Shown one piece after another: positions 7,746-16,395 of a DNA stretch of 42,438 nt. The notes beneath the pieces were generated by a model. It was given only the letters and a program-made list of their open reading frames with translations, was not told the origin of the DNA and did not search any database. The stretch is from Neoaquamicrobium microcysteis (GTDB lineage Bacteria > Pseudomonadota > Alphaproteobacteria > Rhizobiales > Rhizobiaceae): assembly GCF_008180155.1 (NCBI RefSeq), contig NZ_VSZS01000050.1:1-42438 (forward strand), given 5' to 3'. The position numbers were made by a program, and so were the translations under genes. How positions within the stretch are numbered: the first letter of the stretch is position 1; each line of letters starts with the position of its first letter.

Positions 7746-9220
7746 TTCAGGTATCCCCTCTCTGCGATCAGCACGGCCCAGCTCAGGGGGCTGAGCGGGA
7801 AAGTCGCAAAGAGTCCGGCTGCAAGCACTGTCAGGCCGGTCAACGCGGCAGGGAGGACCAGCATCCGATTCCAGGTGCCGTCCAGTTCCCGCACCGGCAA
7901 CCGGCCTTCGGGTGGTGGAAGCAGGTAGGCGCGATAGAGAAGCGGCAGGAAGTAGAGTGCGTTCAGAAGCGACGATCCCGCCAGCACAGCGATGACCCAT
8001 CGCGCGTCAGATTGCAGCCCGCCCAATCCCAGGTACCATTTCGAGATGAAGCCTGCGGTCGGCGGAATGCCGATCATGCCAAGCGCACCGATGCTGAATG
8101 CCGCCATCGTCACCGGCATCGCCCGCCCGGCGCCGTCGAGATCCGTCACCGACTTTATCCCCATCCGGTTGGCCAGTGTGCCCGCGCACATGAACAGGGT
8201 GATCTTCATGATCCCCTGATGCACTAGATGCACCAACGCCCCGATGATGGCGAAGGGACCGATCAGGCTGGCGCCGAGAATGATGTAGCTGACTTGGCTT
8301 ACCGTCGAATAGGCGAGCCGCTTCTTGATGTCATTCTGCATCAGGGCGCGGAACGACCCGTAGAGGATCGTCGCCCCGGCCAGCATGGCGAGCGGCGTGG
8401 CGAGACCGAGATCCGAGACCGTCTCGATGCCGAAGACGTCGTAGATAATCCTCAATATCCCGAAGGCGCCGGCCTTGACCACGGCCACGGCGTGCAGAAG
8501 CGCGCTGACCGGCGCGGGTGCTGCCATGGCCTCGGGCAACCATCCGTGAAACGGGATGAGCGCCGCCTTGACCCCAAGCCCGCCGATACAAAGGATGAAG
8601 ATTAGCGTGAGCTCGAGCCGCGGAATACCGGATAGGTCAGGCGGCGCAGTGAACTCGACCCTGCCTACGAGCGAACTCAGCCAGACGATGCCCGCCAGAT
8701 AGGCGGCGCTGCCAGCCAGGGTGTAGATCAGGTAGATGCGCCCCGCGCGTAGAGACTTCTCGTCACCCCGGTGGACGACCAGCGGCCACGTCGCCAACGT
8801 CAGGAGCTCGTAGAACAGGAAGAACGTGATCGTAGTGCCCGACATGGCCACGCCGGTCGCAGCCAGGACGCAGAGGTTGAAGAACCCGAAAAAGCGCGCG
8901 AGGTGAGGGCCGCGCCCAAAATAGCCGATCGCGAAGACCGTTGTGATCAGCCACAGGAAGGCCGAGAGGGTGACAAACAGCAGCGCGATTGAATCAGCCC
9001 GGAGGATGAAGTCGTGGCCCGGCAGGAACTCGTAGCGCCATTCCGTGATCACGCCCTCCCGCGCTGCCAGCAGGAGAAAGCCCACGAGCCCCAGCTTGAT
9101 CAGGGCGAAGCTGATGTTGGTCACGTCGCGCCATACCGCCATGCGGTCGGGCAGGGCGAAGCTGATCAGTGCCGGAACGAAGGGCAGGAAGACCAACAGC
9201 AGGGGGAGGAAATGGATCAT
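7742..9220 (-). CDS. Mnh/Mrp antiporter-like subunit D2 (proton-conducting membrane transporter)
   Basis: This 492-aa protein of the complex I-type antiporter-like family has about 14 membrane helices. The key residues are present: TM5 glutamate E138 (FLFYELLTLATWPLV), TM7 lysine K219 (GVKAALIPFHGWLPEA) and TM8 lysine (AVVKAGAFGI). The TM12-region lysine is in AGFISKWYLG. Start ATG 9220 overlaps the D1 stop and the stop overlaps the D3 start, indicating translational coupling. It is expected to contribute a proton path to the Mnh complex. Confidence 0.9.
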   Translation of the reverse strand: MIHFLPLLLVFLPFVPALISFALPDRMAVWRDVTNISFALIKLGLVGFLLLAAREGVITEWRYEFLPGHDFILRADSIALLFVTLSAFLWLITTVFAIGYFGRGPHLARFFGFFNLCVLAATGVAMSGTTITFFLFYELLTLATWPLVVHRGDEKSLRAGRIYLIYTLAGSAAYLAGIVWLSSLVGRVEFTAPPDLSGIPRLELTLIFILCIGGLGVKAALIPFHGWLPEAMAAPAPVSALLHAVAVVKAGAFGILRIIYDVFGIETVSDLGLATPLAMLAGATILYGSFRALMQNDIKKRLAYSTVSQVSYIILGASLIGPFAIIGALVHLVHQGIMKITLFMCAGTLANRMGIKSVTDLDGAGRAMPVTMAAFSIGALGMIGIPPTAGFISKWYLGLGGLQSDARWVIAVLAGSSLLNALYFLPLLYRAYLLPPPEGRLPVRELDGTWNRMLVLPAALTGLTVLAAGLFATFPLSPLSWAVLIAERGYLK

Positions 9221-10674
9221 CGGACATCCACCGCCACAGCCGCCGGCAGCCTTGCCGAGGTCGCACTGGCAGCGACATCGACCATCGCCTGTCCGGCGAA
9301 CCCTAGAGACACTGCCAGAAGCGCCAACGCCAGCGGTGCGGCGGTGCGCAGCGGGGCCGTCGCCTCGACCACTGGCGTGTCGCTGCCGGCGAAGGTCCAG
9401 GCCAGCGGGTTGAATAGGTAGACTGCGGCCATCAACCCGCCGACGATCAGCACGGCGGCGGCGAACACGGCGCCCTGCTCCACTGCGGCCTCGAGCAGGA
9501 GAAATTTCGCGATAAAGCCGGCCGAAGGCGGCAGGCCCATCAGCGACACCGCAGCCAGCCCGAATGCCGCAACGGTCAACGGCATCGCCCGCGCAAGCCC
9601 GTGAAGGTCTTTGAGACGGTGGCCGTTGACGGCCTTGAGCATCAAACCCGCGGCAAGGAACATCGCCGCCTTGGCAAGCATGTGGGCAATCGCGTGGATC
9701 GTCATCCCGGCCCAAGCCCCGCCGCTCCCTGCCGCAGTCGCGACCAGAGGGAAGGCCAGCAGGAGATAGCCGATTTGCGCCACGGTCGAATAAGCCACGA
9801 GGGCCTTCAGGCTGTCCTGCCGGATCGCCTGAACCGAGCCGTAAAGGACTGCCAGCGCACCGAGCCAGCCGAGCACCTCCAGCCCTGCAGGAGCGACGAT
9901 GGCCGGGAATGCCTCGAACCACAGGCGCAGCAGGATCACGAAGCCCACCTTCACGACGATCGCCGAAAGCAGGGCGCTGGCGGGGGCGGGTGCTGCTGCA
10001 TGCGCCGGCGGCAGCCAGCCGTGCAGTGGAAAGACCGCCGCCTTGATCAGCAGCCCCGCCGTCATCACCGCGAGCGCCGTCTTGGTCGCGAGGTCAGGCC
10101 GCGCCATCTCGGCCAGGAGCGTCACATCCACCGTCGCATAATTCGCGAACAGGAGGGCCACGCCCAGCAGGTAGGCCAGTGAACCGACCAGAGCGATCAC
10201 GAAATAGCGCAAGGCCGCGCGCAACGAGCCCATCGCCGCCATCGCCACCGCCGCCAGGCTGACCATCTCCAACGCGATGTAAAGGTTAAAGAGATCGGTG
10301 CTCAGGAACCCGGCATTCGCTCCGCCCCACAACAGGTAGAAGAGCGGCCAGAAGGCATAGCCGTGGGCGGTTTCCGATCGGTCCGGGCCAGGTGCGAATT
10401 CATGAAGCGCATACAGTCCAACAATCGAGGCGCAGGCAGCCGTGGCGCCCACCATCAGCTGTGCAACCCCATCCGCGCGCAATTGAACTCCCAGCGGCAG
10501 GTTCCAGTCGCCGACCACATGTGCCGAGCCCTCTGGCAGCAGCAACAGCCAGACCGTGAGGCCCGCCATGACCGGGATTGCCGTAAGCAGTAACCAGCGC
10601 ACCCAGGTGCCAAGGAGCAAGGCCGCGATCATTAGGGCGAGCGGAACCGCGACAAGCAGGTCGAGCGGGCTCAT
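9217..10674 (-). CDS. mnhD: Mnh/Mrp antiporter subunit D1 (MnhD-like)
   Basis: This 485-aa proton-conducting transporter-family protein lies directly after the MnhC gene with a 4-nt overlap (ATGA), the classical C-D order. Conserved residues are TM5 glutamate E136 (LYIALEMVSLAA), TM7 lysine K211 (LLIKAAVFPLHGWLP), the TM8 segment AIVVKVGFVI, and AGFIAKFLLL in the TM12 region. Of the three large subunits it best fits canonical MnhD/MrpD by position and length. It acts in the inner membrane in monovalent cation/proton exchange. Confidence 0.88.
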   Translation of the reverse strand: MSPLDLLVAVPLALMIAALLLGTWVRWLLLTAIPVMAGLTVWLLLLPEGSAHVVGDWNLPLGVQLRADGVAQLMVGATAACASIVGLYALHEFAPGPDRSETAHGYAFWPLFYLLWGGANAGFLSTDLFNLYIALEMVSLAAVAMAAMGSLRAALRYFVIALVGSLAYLLGVALLFANYATVDVTLLAEMARPDLATKTALAVMTAGLLIKAAVFPLHGWLPPAHAAAPAPASALLSAIVVKVGFVILLRLWFEAFPAIVAPAGLEVLGWLGALAVLYGSVQAIRQDSLKALVAYSTVAQIGYLLLAFPLVATAAGSGGAWAGMTIHAIAHMLAKAAMFLAAGLMLKAVNGHRLKDLHGLARAMPLTVAAFGLAAVSLMGLPPSAGFIAKFLLLEAAVEQGAVFAAAVLIVGGLMAAVYLFNPLAWTFAGSDTPVVEATAPLRTAAPLALALLAVSLGFAGQAMVDVAASATSARLPAAVAVDVR

Positions 10675-10991
10675 GTGTGGTCGTCGGTTGTCTTGGCCGC
10701 CGCCTTGTCGTCCGGCGCACGCTCATCCTCGGCCACACGCAGAATCAGCGCCGCGCCGAAGGCAGTAAGCGCCACGGCGACGACGATTCCGGTGATCACC
10801 AGCGCCTGCGGGAAAGGGTCGGTCGAGGCAGCCCCGCGTCCAAGGCCACCCAAGACAAGAAAGATCCCTGCGCCAACCACGTTGACGGCCAGGATCTGAC
10901 GCAGCGGATGGCGCAGGATCAGGAATCCATAAAAGCCGAGCCCCACCAAGGCCACGCCCGTCAATGGGTAAAGATGCAGGAGCACCGTCAT
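10671..10991 (-). CDS. mnhC: Na+/H+ antiporter subunit C (MnhC/NuoK-like)
   Basis: This 106-aa protein has three predicted membrane helices (about 4-26, 30-48, 63-88) in the NuoK/MnhC pattern, with GFYGFLILRHPLRQILAVNVVGAGIFL as the family core. The ATG at 10991 is 7 nt downstream of the previous stop; a longer reading to 11072 lies inside the upstream gene and is rejected. The stop overlaps the D1 start. The C-terminus is short, charged and cytoplasmic. It should form the central channel-like subunit linking the MnhB-type and MnhD-type subunits. Confidence 0.88.
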   Translation of the reverse strand: MTVLLHLYPLTGVALVGLGFYGFLILRHPLRQILAVNVVGAGIFLVLGGLGRGAASTDPFPQALVITGIVVAVALTAFGAALILRVAEDERAPDDKAAAKTTDDHT

Positions 10992-10998
10992 GCCTCGG

Positions 10999-11943
10999 TC
11001 AGCCTTCGTGATCGGGCGCCACCGGCGGTCCGGCCACCTGCAGCGCGAGGGTAACGCCGATCGACAGCGCAAGGCTGTATTCGATAGCGACGATCAAGGC
11101 CTTCTCGAAGCCTGGCGGATAGAACAAGAACCGGCCCTGGGCGATGCCCGCCAGGCCAATAATGAGAAAGACCGCCGGGCCAAGCACCAGAGCCACGCGG
11201 AGGTAGCGGTCGTCGGCGCGCGGCCATGAAACCGCGCCGCCGATCGCGGCGATGATCAGACCGCCCGCCAGCACGGTTCCGGCCTGGAACGCTCCGCCCG
11301 GCAGGTCCGACCCCGCCCAGACCAGGTAGGCCGCCATGACCAGCGCCAGGGGCAAGAGCAGCCGACCGAAAGCTGCGGCCACGCCATGTCCCCCATTCTC
11401 CGCCAGTGCCAGCGCCGCGGGCCGCTGCGGCCAAGCACCGCGAGGGGCGAGCGACCAGACCGCCACAAGGGCGCCCAGCAGGACGAAAGCTTCCAATAAG
11501 GTATCGTAGGCGCGAAAGGCCAGAAGCACGCCAGTCACCGGGTTCTCGATGCCAAGGCCCGGCATCAGCGCGGCGATCGACCCACCCAAGTCGTCGGCGG
11601 GCGCGACACTCAGAACTGCGGATCCGATCAGTGCCGCGAAGCCAGCGCAGGCTACCAGTGCACCGGTTCGAAGCCAGCCGGGCATCTCGGCGCTGACAAG
11701 GTCGTCGCCAAGCGCCATCAGCCTTTGCCGCGTTAGGATCAGCAGAACTCCGGTGACGCCCGCTCCGATGGCGATTTCCGCCATCGCGACATTTACAGCG
11801 TCCATCGCGAGCCATGCCAGACCGAGCAAGTTTCCGAGCACGATGAAGAAGACGATCGCCGCCAGCGCGTTGCGCATAAGCAGCGCCGCGGCGGCAGTGC
11901 CGACGATCATCAGACAGAGGATCATGTCGAAGGCCAGCGTCAT
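10999..11943 (-). CDS. mnhB: Fused MbhD/DUF4040 - MbhE - MnhB antiporter subunit
   Basis: This 314-aa membrane protein joins segments that are usually separate or at the C-terminus of MrpA. Residues 1-90 are DUF4040/MbhD-like (MTLAFDMILCLMIVGTAAAALL ... MAEIAIGAGVTGVLLI). Residues 100-160 resemble MbhE (ENPVTGVLLAFRAYDTLLEAFVLLGALVAVWSL). Residues 170-305 form the MnhB domain (LVWAGSDLPGGAFQAGTVLAGGLII ... FYPPGFEKALIVAIEYSLALSIGVTL). Because no full-length MnhA is encoded in the operon, this protein supplies the MrpA C-terminal part. The start overlaps the MnhG stop by 4 nt. Family assignment is secure; domain borders are approximate. Confidence 0.88.
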   Translation of the reverse strand: MTLAFDMILCLMIVGTAAAALLMRNALAAIVFFIVLGNLLGLAWLAMDAVNVAMAEIAIGAGVTGVLLILTRQRLMALGDDLVSAEMPGWLRTGALVACAGFAALIGSAVLSVAPADDLGGSIAALMPGLGIENPVTGVLLAFRAYDTLLEAFVLLGALVAVWSLAPRGAWPQRPAALALAENGGHGVAAAFGRLLLPLALVMAAYLVWAGSDLPGGAFQAGTVLAGGLIIAAIGGAVSWPRADDRYLRVALVLGPAVFLIIGLAGIAQGRFLFYPPGFEKALIVAIEYSLALSIGVTLALQVAGPPVAPDHEG

Positions 11944-12239
11944 TCGTCGGAGCCCCGCTCGGCCGAAGTCTTCGCACGGCGAGCCATCAGCTGCGCGGTC
12001 GCTCCGGCGGCCATGAGCGCGAACAGCCAGACGGCGGCGATCTTGACGGCGGCGGCAACCGAGCCCCAGTGCAACGCGGCGGCAAGCGCCACGAAACCCA
12101 GACCGACGTTGTCGGCTTTGGTGAGCGCGTGCAGCCTCAATTCGGCATCTTGGAACCTGAGCAGCCCCAGCGATCCGGCCGCATAGAAGAATACACCGAC
12201 GTAAAGAAGCGCGGGTACGAGGTAGTCCGTGAGGGTCAT
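11940..12239 (-). CDS. mnhG: Monovalent cation/H+ antiporter subunit G (MnhG)
   Basis: This 99-aa protein has three membrane helices and the MnhG core GVFFYAAGSLGLLRFQDAELRLHALTKADNVG. It overlaps the MnhF stop by 4 nt upstream and the MnhB-fusion start by 4 nt downstream. It is a small structural subunit of the Mnh complex. The hydrophilic C-terminus (ARRAKTSAERGSDE) is typical of the family. Complete. Confidence 0.9.
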   Translation of the reverse strand: MTLTDYLVPALLYVGVFFYAAGSLGLLRFQDAELRLHALTKADNVGLGFVALAAALHWGSVAAAVKIAAVWLFALMAAGATAQLMARRAKTSAERGSDE

Positions 12240-12523
12240 GGCTGTGTCTCTCGCGGCTTGCGCCCAGTGCTCCGGCGCTCGCGCACGAAGGCGAGAATTG
12301 CCACCGACGCTAGCACCGTCGCCACCAACGCGGCGTCCAGCATCGATGCGTCGTCCCTGGCCGCGCCCAGCGTCAGCGCCACGCCGACCCCGCTGGTCGC
12401 GACGAGTTGAGCGGCCATCACGTGATCGATCGCCCGTGGTCCGTGCCAGGCGCGAAAAAGCGCCAGCGCCAGCGCGAGCAGCAGGGCGATGGCGGCGAGC
12501 ATGAAATGGTCAGTTGTGTCCAC
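12236..12523 (-). CDS. mnhF: Monovalent cation/H+ antiporter subunit F (MnhF)
   Basis: This 95-aa protein starts at GTG 12523, preceded by GGAGGG four bases upstream and overlapping the MnhE stop by 14 nt. It has three hydrophobic helices (LAAIALLLALALALFRA, VMAAQLVATSGVGVALTLGA, LDAALVATVLASVAILAFV), and the segment GPRAIDHVMA matches the MnhF signature. A longer upstream reading is discarded because it lies within mnhE. It is a small accessory subunit of the antiporter. Confidence 0.87.
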   Translation of the reverse strand: MDTTDHFMLAAIALLLALALALFRAWHGPRAIDHVMAAQLVATSGVGVALTLGAARDDASMLDAALVATVLASVAILAFVRERRSTGRKPRETQP

Positions 12524-13022
12524 GATGCCCTCCGGTGTGGCGCGGGGCGGCGACAGGGGCACCGAACAGGCGAAGCACGCGGCGTTCCTCTGCTTCCAGG
12601 CTGCGCGTGTCGAAATCGTCAATGTCAAGCACGTGGACCTCCAGCGCGCCGCCGCGGACCCCTGCAGCCAATGAGCCGGGCAGAACGCTGACGACCCCGC
12701 CAAGCACGGCATTCACCTCGACGATATTCGTTGAGAGCGGAATCCGGAACCACCCGGGCCGGACCGGCAGACGTGGGTCGAGCACCCTCCGCGCGACATC
12801 CAGCCCCCCCCAGAAGCCGCGGAGCAGGAGGTGGGGCACGTACAGGACTGCCCACCCCAGCCGGATCCCCGGTTGCGTCGCCGGATACAGCACCAGGCTA
12901 ACCCATGTTGCCAGCAGAACCGCTGGCGCCCCGTGGTAAAGCGCATCCGTCACGCCGCCCGTCAGCGCCAGCCAGAAGAGGGAGAAGGTGACGAGGCGTG
13001 CCACTGACGAATGCACTTGCAT
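12510..13022 (-). CDS. mnhE: Na+/H+ antiporter subunit E (MnhE)
   Basis: This 170-aa protein is the first gene of the antiporter operon. It has N-terminal membrane helices (about 8-60), then the conserved cytoplasmic part: LRGFWGGLDVARRVLDPRL, then STNIVEVNAVLGGVVSVLPGSLAAGV and LEVHVLDIDDFD, typical of MnhE. ATG 13022 is preferred; an in-frame ATG at 13079 would add 19 residues that do not resemble the family. A promoter-like sequence lies at 13232-13260, giving a leader of about 200 nt with a 17-bp palindrome. Confidence 0.87.
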   Translation of the reverse strand: MQVHSSVARLVTFSLFWLALTGGVTDALYHGAPAVLLATWVSLVLYPATQPGIRLGWAVLYVPHLLLRGFWGGLDVARRVLDPRLPVRPGWFRIPLSTNIVEVNAVLGGVVSVLPGSLAAGVRGGALEVHVLDIDDFDTRSLEAEERRVLRLFGAPVAAPRHTGGHRGHN

Positions 13023-13175
13023 GATCTGAGTCCAATCTTCACACCCACCGACACCCGATGGTCCAGTCGCGTAGTGCATGGAAATGATGGACCAAGACTG
13101 ACTAGAAGGTTTTTTGGTTTAGCACAACTGGAAAGAAGCATTAGCAGCACGTTTCCAAGAAAAAATCGCGCAACG

Positions 13176-13192
13176 GGCGACTGCCAGTCGCC
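13176..13192. promoter_or_regulatory. 17-bp palindrome in the mnh leader (candidate operator)
   Basis: GGCGACTG (13176-13183) and CAGTCGCC (13185-13192) are perfect inverted arms around a single C. It lies between the predicted promoter and mnhE, about 40 nt inside the leader. The 1-nt spacer disfavours an RNA hairpin and favours a dimeric repressor site. No regulator gene is adjacent, so the assignment is inference. Confidence 0.4.
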
Positions 13193-13231
13193 AGCGGAAA
13201 CGCTTGCTGATCGCGACCCGAAAGCGTACAT

Positions 13232-13260
13232 TTTAAAACGGTACTCCAGATTTAGGTCAA
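13232..13260 (-). promoter_or_regulatory. Candidate sigma-70 promoter of the mnh operon
   Basis: On the minus strand TTGACC (13260-13255) and TTTAAA (13237-13232) are separated by exactly 17 nt. This is in the only AT-rich stretch upstream of mnhE, within a roughly 360-bp non-coding region (13023-13386). The rest of that region shows no other gene. Confidence 0.5.
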
Positions 13261-13386
13261 TAAATCAGTCAGGCACCGTGCGCAGTTTCGTTTTATTCAC
13301 GGGTTGATGCAGACGATGCCTATTCGTCCCTCCGACTCGCGCGGACTCCGTCCCACGGACCCGCCGATCCGCCCGGCGGGCGGGCG

Positions 13387-13779
13387 GTGATCGCCACCAT
13401 GCGCGGCGAGGAACGCGCAATTTCCCCGTTGCTCACCGAGGCGCTGGGCCTCGACTGCATTGTGCTAACGAGCTTTGACACCGACCGGTTCGGGACCTTC
13501 ACCCGTGAGATCGAGCGGACCGGGACGCAGCTTGACGCCGCGCTCGGCAAGATCGCCGCGGCCTTCGAGCATGGCCCGAATGCGCGCGTGGCGATCGCGA
13601 GCGAGGGCAGTTTCGGGCCGCACCCCTGGCTTCCGCTCGGCCGCGAGCTCGTGCTGCTTGTCGTTCGGCAGACCGGGCTTGAGCTCGCGGGCCACGATGC
13701 CACCCTCGACGCTCACTTTGCCCATTGTATTGTCGACGGCCCTGCTCCGGCCCTGGCGTTCGCCGAGCGCATGCGGTGA
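13387..13779 (+). pseudogene. DUF6671-family protein, C-terminally truncated
   Basis: The 130-aa reading starts at GTG 13387 and matches the start of DUF6671 proteins: IATMRGEERAISPLLTEALG, then FDTDRFGTFTREIERTGTQLD, ASEGSFGPHPWLPLGRELVLL and ALAFAERMR. Family members I know of are about twice as long, and here the frame stops right where the second half should begin. The N-terminal 8-10 residues before IATM are also not clearly present. I therefore treat it as a broken remnant. Its biochemical role is unknown. Sequence after 13779 up to 13898 shows no recognisable gene. Confidence 0.6.
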
Positions 13780-13898
13780 TGGCTTGCATGAACGCCGACT
13801 GCTCGGCACTCAGATGGGCCACGACCGTTCGCGCGCGGTAAGAATTCTCCTCTCATGGACAGAAGTCCGTTGCCAAACGGCATTGCCCAAGGTTCAAG

Positions 13899-15257
13899 GT
13901 GGGGCCGTTGCTGCGGCAGCAGTATGAACCGCCTACCGCGCGACCAGTCGTTTTGCTGGATGCGGCAACAAATGGTGAAATTAACTTGGAAACCTCTCAG
14001 GCCTTATTGCTGCTCGAAGCCCTGGGCATCGGCCTACTGATCGGGATCGAGCGCGAGCGCAATGCAGGAGAGCCCGGAGGCCCCGCCCCGGCAGGCGTGC
14101 GCACCTTCGCGCTCGCCTCGCTGACCGGCGCGCTGAGTCAGATTGCCGGAGGGTGGCCGATGCTGGCCGTCGCCATCGCCGTCATCGGCGGCCTGCGCAT
14201 GGTGACGCATCTGTCTCTGCCGGATCGGCAGGCGGGTCTGACCACCAGCCTTGCGCTGCTGATCGTGGTCATGCTGGGTGCATTGTCGATCGAGCACACC
14301 TTCCTCGCGGCGGCTTCGGGAGTCCTCGTGGCGGCGCTGTTGGCGGCCCGCACGGTTCTGCGCGAGTTCAGCCGCTCGGTGCTCAACGATTTCGAGGTCC
14401 GCGACGGTCTGATCCTCGGTGTCTCGACGCTCTTGATCCTGCCGATCCTGCCGAACGAAGGCCTGGGGCCGGGCGGGGCAATCAACCCGCAGAACCTGTT
14501 CGTGATCGTCATCCTGGTGATGGCGATCGGCGCTGTCAGCCACATCTCCACCCGGGTGTTCGGCGCAAGGCTGGGGTTGCCACTGAGCGGTTTCCTGTCC
14601 GGGTTCGTCTCGAGCACCGCGACCGTGGTGGCAATGGCGAAGAAAGTGCAGGATCGGCCGGTCGACACCTATCCGGCCGCTGCGGGTGTCACGTTCTCGT
14701 CGGTCTCCTCGCTCGTGCAGACAGGGATCGTGCTGCTCTTCCTCAGCCCTTCGATGTTTGCTCTGTCAGCGCCGATCCTGATCGTCCCGACCGCGGTGGC
14801 GCTGCTCTACGGGACGGCGCTTGCGCGTTTCGGATCGCGCGACGGGCCAAGAGAGCGTGAGGGTCTCGACCTTCCCAGCCGCATCTTCAGCATCCGGGCG
14901 GCCATCAGCTTTGCCCTGACCGTCGCCACGGTCATCGTCGTCTCCGCGTTGCTGAATGATCAATTCGGGAGCGAGGCGGTCCTGTGGTCAGCCGCACTCG
15001 CGGGCCTCGTCAGCACCAGTTCCGCCGCTGTTGCGCTGGCCTCGCTGGTTTTGGCCGGGCAGTTGCCGGCATCCGAGGCGGTCGTGCCGCTGGCAGCAGC
15101 GATCAGTGTGAATGCCGGTGTGCGGATCGTCCTGGCCCTTCGCGGAGGGGCGACGCCGTTCGGCTGGACTGTCGCCGGCGGCCTGCTGCTGACCGCCGCC
15201 GCCGTCTGGGCAGGGTGGTGGTTTGCAGCCGCCATCAGCAGCATGATCACGGAGTGA
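13899..15257 (+). CDS. MgtC/SapB-DUF4010 family membrane protein
   Basis: This protein of up to 452 aa has an N-terminal MgtC/SapB-like part (about 38-170: LEALGIGLLIGIERER, GVRTFALASLTGALSQIAGGWP) followed by a DUF4010 multi-helix domain (about 175-450: GLILGVSTLLILPILPNE, PLSGFLSGFVSSTATVVAMAKK). It has 11-13 predicted membrane helices. The GTG at 13899 gives a long N-terminal leader with no similarity to the family; the in-frame TTG at 13986 (LETSQALLLLEALGIG) may be the true start. The function of this family is not established; a transport or ion-homeostasis role is suggested by the MgtC-like part. It stands alone, 50 bp before the patatin gene. Confidence 0.8.
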   Translation: MGPLLRQQYEPPTARPVVLLDAATNGEINLETSQALLLLEALGIGLLIGIERERNAGEPGGPAPAGVRTFALASLTGALSQIAGGWPMLAVAIAVIGGLRMVTHLSLPDRQAGLTTSLALLIVVMLGALSIEHTFLAAASGVLVAALLAARTVLREFSRSVLNDFEVRDGLILGVSTLLILPILPNEGLGPGGAINPQNLFVIVILVMAIGAVSHISTRVFGARLGLPLSGFLSGFVSSTATVVAMAKKVQDRPVDTYPAAAGVTFSSVSSLVQTGIVLLFLSPSMFALSAPILIVPTAVALLYGTALARFGSRDGPREREGLDLPSRIFSIRAAISFALTVATVIVVSALLNDQFGSEAVLWSAALAGLVSTSSAAVALASLVLAGQLPASEAVVPLAAAISVNAGVRIVLALRGGATPFGWTVAGGLLLTAAAVWAGWWFAAAISSMITE

Positions 15258-15306
15258 GCTTCGTGCCGCGGCGTTGACAGGGAAAGTGCTATGTGTGGAG
15301 AGCGAT

Positions 15307-16389
15307 ATGGCCCAGCAACAGCCCACAAAGACGATCGATCTGGCGCTTCAGGGCGGCGGATCCCACGGGGCGCTGACTTGGGGGGTGCTCGACCGCATCC
15401 TCGAAGACGAACGGCTGGAGATCGCAGGCATCAGCGGGACCAGCGCTGGGGCGATGAATGCCGTGGTGCTGGCGCAAGGGTTCCACCAGGGCGGCCGGGA
15501 CGGAGCGCGCGATGCGCTCGCCGCCTTCTGGCGGGCGGTGAGCGATGCGGCGCGCTTTTCGCCGGTGCAGCGCAACTGGTGGAACAGGCTCACCAGCAAC
15601 TTCAACCTCGACAGGTCGCCCGGCTATCTGTACTTGGACAATATGACGCGGTTGTTCTCGCCCTATGAGCTCAATCCGCTGAATATCAACCCGTTGCGCG
15701 ACCTTGTTGCCAGCACGGTCGACTTCGATCGGGTCAATTCCTGCGCGATTCCGAAGATCTTCGTCACCGCCACCAACGTTCGGACCGGCCAGGCGCGCGT
15801 CTTTACCCAGCCGCATCTGTCGGTGGAAACGATCATGGCCTCGGCCTGTCTGCCATCGGTGTACCAGGCGGTCGAGATCGACGGCGAGGCCTATTGGGAC
15901 GGCGGCTACATCGGCAATCCGGCGCTTCACCCCCTCGTCGACCAGACCGACTGTCGCGACATGGTCATCGTCCAGATCAATCCGATGACCCGCCGCGAAC
16001 TGCCGCGAACGGGGCGGGATATTCTCAACCGAGTGAATGAGATCAGCTTCAATTCCAGCCTCATCAAGGATCTGCGGGCGATCCAGCTGCTGCACCAGCT
16101 TATCGATGCGGAGGGAATTGAGACGGAGCGATACCGCGACATGCGGGTTCATTTGATCCATGCCGCTGAAGAATTACAGGATCTGGACTCCTCGAGCAAG
16201 CTCAACGCCGAATGGACATTCCTCACCCACCTGCACGAGCGCGGCCGGGCTTGGGCGCACCAGTGGCTAAAGGCGAATTATGACGGGATCGGTGTACGCT
16301 CCACCTTCGATCTCGACGCGTTGTTCGCCGACTCGCTTCGTCTGGTTAGGGCGCCCGAGCGGTCGAGCACCAACCGGTCAGCGGAGTAG
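15307..16389 (+). CDS. Patatin-like phospholipase
   Basis: This 360-aa protein has an intact patatin catalytic set: oxyanion-hole GGGSHG (residues 16-21), nucleophile S46 in GTSAG, and the aspartate D198 in YWDGGY. It should act as a lipid acyl hydrolase with a Ser-Asp dyad. ATG 15307 is chosen over an upstream TTG because GGAG (15297-15300) is at the right distance. There is no signal peptide or clear membrane segment, so it is probably cytoplasmic or peripheral. It ends 6 bp before the GntP-family gene and the two are probably cotranscribed. The C-terminal 100 residues are family-typical. Confidence 0.87.
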   Translation: MAQQQPTKTIDLALQGGGSHGALTWGVLDRILEDERLEIAGISGTSAGAMNAVVLAQGFHQGGRDGARDALAAFWRAVSDAARFSPVQRNWWNRLTSNFNLDRSPGYLYLDNMTRLFSPYELNPLNINPLRDLVASTVDFDRVNSCAIPKIFVTATNVRTGQARVFTQPHLSVETIMASACLPSVYQAVEIDGEAYWDGGYIGNPALHPLVDQTDCRDMVIVQINPMTRRELPRTGRDILNRVNEISFNSSLIKDLRAIQLLHQLIDAEGIETERYRDMRVHLIHAAEELQDLDSSSKLNAEWTFLTHLHERGRAWAHQWLKANYDGIGVRSTFDLDALFADSLRLVRAPERSSTNRSAE

Positions 16390-16395
16390 TCGCCA

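Noticed and set aside
13499-13822. Minus-strand frame opposite the DUF6671 fragment
   Set aside because: The plus strand has clear DUF6671 similarity, and the antisense composition is Arg/Ala-rich with no recognisable motif.
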